In this document: positions 59,685 to 64,000 of the stretch, piece after piece
Layout of the letters: the number at the start of each line of letters is the position of its first letter
Numbering within the stretch: position 1 is the stretch's first letter
Assembly: GCA_025642065.1 (NCBI GenBank)
Contig: JAODUP010000347.1
Coordinates: 317,501-381,500 of the forward strand
Source: Paralvinella palmiformis
Taxonomy: Eukaryota > Annelida > Polychaeta > Terebellida > Alvinellidae
Length of the DNA: 64,000 nucleotides
Direction: 5' to 3'
The notes under the pieces: model-generated
What the model was told of the DNA's origin: nothing
Databases searched by the model: none
What the model saw: the letters and a program-made list of their open reading frames with translations, nothing else
Made by a program: the position numbers and the translations under genes

Positions 59685-60209
59685 TTTGCTGAAGTTAAAC
59701 GATACGAAAAATATAATCCGCGGTGTATTTTATGGAACTTGGATGGCATCTGATGCAATGATATATCCGTCTAATGTGTGTGTGTGAATATAAAAATATT
59801 CCCTTATGGCGAAGATTACCAATACATGGTGTTTGAGGCATACACTGGTGCACGTTCGAAATATGGCTTCCCCATTATTCGGTTTGAAAGTGAATACAGC
59901 AAAAGCGTGTCATTGAGCGACACGTCAATGAATCTATTATCATAATGTACAGTTTCAGTCGAATACGTTCGGCTCTAAAGTTAAGGCTATTTATAGCCAT
60001 GATAATTGTATAGAGAATTAATATAGGAGATACGCATGATTTCGTTAATTTTTTCGCTGTTCGCCCACCATTTATCGTGAATTTTGTTTGTTATATATAA
60101 TACTTATTATATTTAGACTTATGATAATCCCCAGCAAGGAAAAATGGTATTTAGGATACATCTTATGAATAAAAATAAACACACACGCACACACAGATAG
60201 ATAGACAGA

Positions 60210-60248
<39 letters not shown>

Positions 60249-60324
60249 AGAGAGAGAGAGAGAGTACTGCATATCAAATAATTGTTAGCAGTTAATATAT
60301 ACACATATAAAGGATATATATAGC

Positions 60325-60367
<43 letters not shown>

Positions 60368-60860
60368 ATAAATATGTGTGTGTGTGTGTTCGTATGATTT
60401 CCCCCAAAGATTGAATATCTCATCGGCCATACGCATCAGGTGTAACAAGTGGCGAGGTTAAGCATATACCACTCACTCTTAATTCAGTATGACATATATA
60501 AGATAAAATGTAGTTTAATAACCTGTGAATACAGGAATTTAATTGGTTAATTGGTTGTATTGACGCGAGACGAAGCATGAAAATACCAAAATAGGAGCAA
60601 AACGCTTTATAAAGGGCTGCTTTCTATCAGGACCCATACAATTATAACAGTTATGAAGAACATATAGAGTCTGTTTTTTATGCTATTGTATACCCTGCAT
60701 GCAGACAATTACTATTATATACTACACTTAAAACAAGTTAGAATAAATGGTCGTGTAATAAAGATCGAACACGTGAAAAAAACCTCTGATTAATGAAGAG
60801 TTTAATTTATCCATCAGCACAGAAGTGATTATTAATTAATAGTCTGTACACTCTGAATGA
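57930..60860. other. Intergenic DNA with microsatellites, no gene recognised
   Basis: TA runs at 58584-58635, 59650-59681, 60209-60245 and 60322-60349, with GA and GT runs beside the last two. Frames here are low complexity. Confidence 0.6.
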
Positions 60861-61027
60861 CCTTTCGCCGCGTAACATGTACACACCGATTTGTCTTCGT
60901 TTCAGTTAAAGAATGCGAAATCTCATTCTAATGAAGCCAAAAAGATAACCGATAACCAACGTCTCAGTTTGTTAATGAAATCCGATAAAAACGATTCTTA
61001 TTGGACCTTCGCCCGTTTTACTTTCTA

Positions 61028-61160
61028 CTCCGCGCGGAGTACTCCGCGTCCTCTTTGCCGAACCGCTCTAAATATAGCACGTGTTACTGTTTACCAGGGG
61101 GCACAAAAACGAGGCCAACATGGCGGCCGTTTATTTATTTTTAGTCGACCGGAAGTGGAG
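61028..61160 (+). promoter_or_regulatory. Candidate TATA-less promoter (YY1, ETS sites, 16-bp palindrome)
   Basis: A perfect palindrome CGCGGAGTACTCCGCG lies at 61033-61048. CACGTG follows near 61079. CCAACATGGCGGCCG (61116-61130) fits the YY1 consensus, and CCGGAAGT (61149-61156) fits ETS. TGACGTCG (CRE-like) lies near 61250. CpG density is clearly above the AT-rich surroundings. YY1 plus ETS is a classic housekeeping-promoter pairing in animals. Confidence 0.55.
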
Positions 61161-61199
61161 TTAACGTCATAAGCATATGTACTCGGTGGCGAGATGTGT

Positions 61200-61694
61200 T
61201 GTGTTTCTTGTTAGGAAAACATCGCCGGCGGTGGAGACTGCTCGCACTGACGTCGGTTGAAGACTAAATATAACAGCATCGGCCAGTGTCGAGATAACAT
61301 CTCTCCTTCGTTATTGACAGCAGCGTTGGCTGGCAATGGCCGTTCGTAAAATGGCAAACATCTGCGGTTTGGTTACTGTCAGTCGATTTATTATTCTCGT
61401 TACGACTTACGGGGGACTAAATTAATCGTCGGTTGTTTCAATTTCGAAGCGAAGCTGGAGTTCTGTTCGTTTTGTAGAATTTGTTTCGTTTCTCCCTTTC
61501 TAGGTTTAGGATGGCCGCAGTTGATTAAGGATTTAAGCCGGTTCCTGCTGATCGCCCGATGATCTTTCGCTTCTGGACTAAATCACTCACTAACTAGGTC
61601 TAGAGTTTAAGTATGAGTATCTAAATGGCAGTTATTTCGTGAACGCGTCTTCATAACGTCAGTCACAGTTGTAAGGAATTTCTTAGAGGTCGAG
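61200..61694 (+). other. Candidate non-coding first exon of a + strand gene
   Basis: The stretch follows the promoter-like block, is CpG-richer than its surroundings, and ends in GGTCGAG|GTAAGT, a consensus donor at 61695. No long frame crosses it, so it would be 5' UTR. The transcription start is not determinable from sequence alone. Confidence 0.4.
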
Positions 61695-64000
61695 GTAAGT
61701 TGCAGTATTATAGTATAGACCAGTACAGTAGTCTAGCACGGTATTTCTGTGTGTTTTCCCATTCTATTGTATGTCTAGAATATAATCTAGTGGACACTGA
61801 CCGACTCCAGACTGTCAAGATATTTTGCCGTTAATTTTTTACTATTCTCCATCGCCGATATGATGTGTTCATAATATGTCTAAATACTGCATGATTATTC
61901 TATTATTTCTGTTATTAAGCATATGATATTCTTGATGCTTTTCACCTTTTTTGGTATGTTAGATATGTGATGTATCAACTGACCATTGAGTGATTAACAA
62001 GATATATTGTGGTCAACTAGGCTAACCCTTTTTGTTGTCGTTCTTGTGCATTTCATACCTACTCCACAATGAATGCAAATGATTTCCTAGGACAGTAGGA
62101 GCTAAACAGGATATATAAGTATGGTGTAGTTTTCCTTTTATCAGATGTTCATTATTTTATGCAGTGTGCCAAAGTTGGCTGATGCACAGACATGCAATGA
62201 ATGCAGAATGAAATAACATTCGCAAAGATTAATGAGAGACAACACAGTCTTTGGTTACCTTTGTAGTGAAGGACACAACACCAATAAAAATAACGTGGTA
62301 AATAAACCACACAATCATTGAGTTGATTTGTTTAGCCTCAGGTCTGGTCACACCTGTCACATATGACTGATGGGCGACTCCCTACAGAAACAAATCCCAC
62401 AAATACAGGTATTAGCTGCAGGATTGGCAGGTTTAACACGCCATTAGGCTTAACCTGGGTTGGGCTAAACTCCCATTTTGGGTTAAACCCGGGTTAAACT
62501 AATTTTTAGGCATAATGCACCACTAATTGATTCACGAAAACCAACTAAATGCAAATTAAATTTTTTGTCTATATTGAGTACACAAATAGAGACAAGCTTG
62601 GCTGATTATGTTGATTGGTACCTAGATGTACACAGCATAGTGCTCTAATGACTGCATCATTGGAACGTCCACCCAATCCTGAAATTGATTTAGCAATTTG
62701 GATTATATTATAAAGCTACATTTTGAATGTTGTTAGTTATAAATTCTGTGTGTTCCCCATCTTGATAGTATCACTGCACTTCAATCACTAATATTTTACT
62801 TGGAACAAATTTCCTTCCATATTCGGATAGTGTAATCCCAGGTTTTTGGTTGAACCTCTGCCATTCAGTTAGTACCTCGTAAATAATGTATTACAGTGCT
62901 GCAATTGAAATGTACTCATTATAATAACGTCATATTAGTTTAAGTGATATTCTTGTCAGTTTATGGGGTAATTTGCAATTTTAAAAATTGACTGATCTGC
63001 TGTTTCTGATTGCAATTAGATGATGATTTTCTTGACCAAAAGTAATGAATTTCATAAGTGTAGACCTAATGAAAACAACTTGTTGAAATGATTTGTGCTG
63101 TCTTTGTTAATTCATTATATAACTATGAATGACATTCACCAGGCATTGCTTTGATAATGGCAGATGTATCACACAAACTTAATCACATAATTATGATCAG
63201 CATTTATTGGTGGCAAGAAATTAGCACCAGTTATGACCTTAAGTTGACAACACCACAGAGCTCTGATAATATGTTTTTGCATTGCGATTCCCAGAGTTGA
63301 AACATCATACTGTTGCTCACATCTTTGGTCTACTGTAGGGCAAAGTGCTGTAAAAATGTGTGAAACTGGCATTGGACATATATCTCTGTTTATGGTTCTC
63401 AGATATGCATTGGGGTCATTCCATATAAAATGAACCAGGCTGTATGTACATGCTTGCCATGTATTTTATTATTACTCCAGAGTACAGACATTGAAAGTGT
63501 ACAGATTGAACATTGCTACCAGTACCAGTAACTATCATGGTTCTGAAGATATTGACTTGCAAAGTTGTTAGAATTTTTTTTGGACTTAACCAGCCAACCA
63601 TAGGTATATTCATTAAAGCTTCATTTTATTGCAGTTTTGATACAGCTTTCAGGCCTGAAGGTCTCATGTCTCTATGCTAATTAATTAAAAAGTTACCAGA
63701 GTTCAAACAGGACTAAAAATTAGATGCAATTTTGAAAGTGTCATAATTAGAGGTACCACTCAGCACTCAAGTACTGTAACTCTGGAAATATTTTTTTTAT
63801 TGAAACCTTAAAATTGTTCCATGCCTCATTATATACATGGTAGTTTTATACAATTTGAAGTGGTCAACTAAAATGGCTAGTTATATTACTGACTAAAATA
63901 GAGAAGGATAAACTGTTTCATCTTTAGCATCTAACCATAAATATCAATAGATATCTTATCCAGGGGAAATGGCATGTTTATTTGTGTTAAAAGCTATGAC
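61695..64000 (+). other. Possible first intron; no exon recognised
   Basis: Mostly unique AT-rich sequence with few microsatellites. A weak SINE family B remnant is at 62330-62420, and a GGGTTAAAC direct repeat is near 62475-62495. No coding exon is seen before the window ends. Confidence 0.4.

Overview
This window looks like nuclear DNA from an invertebrate animal, most likely a lophotrochozoan and plausibly a mollusc. Genes are split by GT-AG introns. Intergenic DNA is AT-rich and dense in (TA)n, (CA)n, (GA)n, (ATT)n and GACA/GATA microsatellites. There are many decayed LINEs, tRNA-derived SINEs, a Ty3/gypsy remnant and a pogo-like MITE. The organism call is an inference from repeat style; no marker gene names a species.

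Layout. Positions 1-23000 hold no intact gene. They contain THAP-like and LINE relics, SINE heads, a dispersed repeat in three copies (one split by a 450-bp pogo-type MITE), a 34-bp minisatellite and a palindromic MITE-like element. Positions 23869-41696 carry the main gene cluster: three tandem + strand paralogues of a predicted type II membrane, GT-A-like glycosyltransferase. Each has four exons with intron phases 1, 0 and 0 and a DAD motif. Copies 2 (33629-36006, 396 aa) and 3 (39983-41696, 392 aa) read open throughout. Copy 1 (23869-26657) has its membrane anchor and catalytic domain in different frames. Transposons fill the spacers: a gypsy pol relic cut by three SINE insertions lies between copies 1 and 2, and a frameshifted LINE lies between copies 2 and 3.

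Positions 42000-48600 form a graveyard on the minus strand. It holds two L2/CR1-like LINEs, an RNase H-bearing LINE split by a SINE with 17-bp target-site duplications, a broken copy of a widespread uncharacterised multicopy protein, and an array of heat-shock-element-like repeats.

Positions 50329-57746 (minus) hold a complete six-exon MRPL19 gene (mitochondrial large-subunit ribosomal protein bL19m, 290 aa). All splice sites and phases close. Around 61.0-61.7 kb a CpG-richer stretch with YY1, ETS and CRE-like sites ends in a consensus splice donor. It looks like the promoter and non-coding first exon of a + strand gene whose body lies beyond the window.

The best candidate for something undescribed is the tandem glycosyltransferase-like family, whose DXD-bearing exon 2 is clearly less diverged between copies than exon 1.
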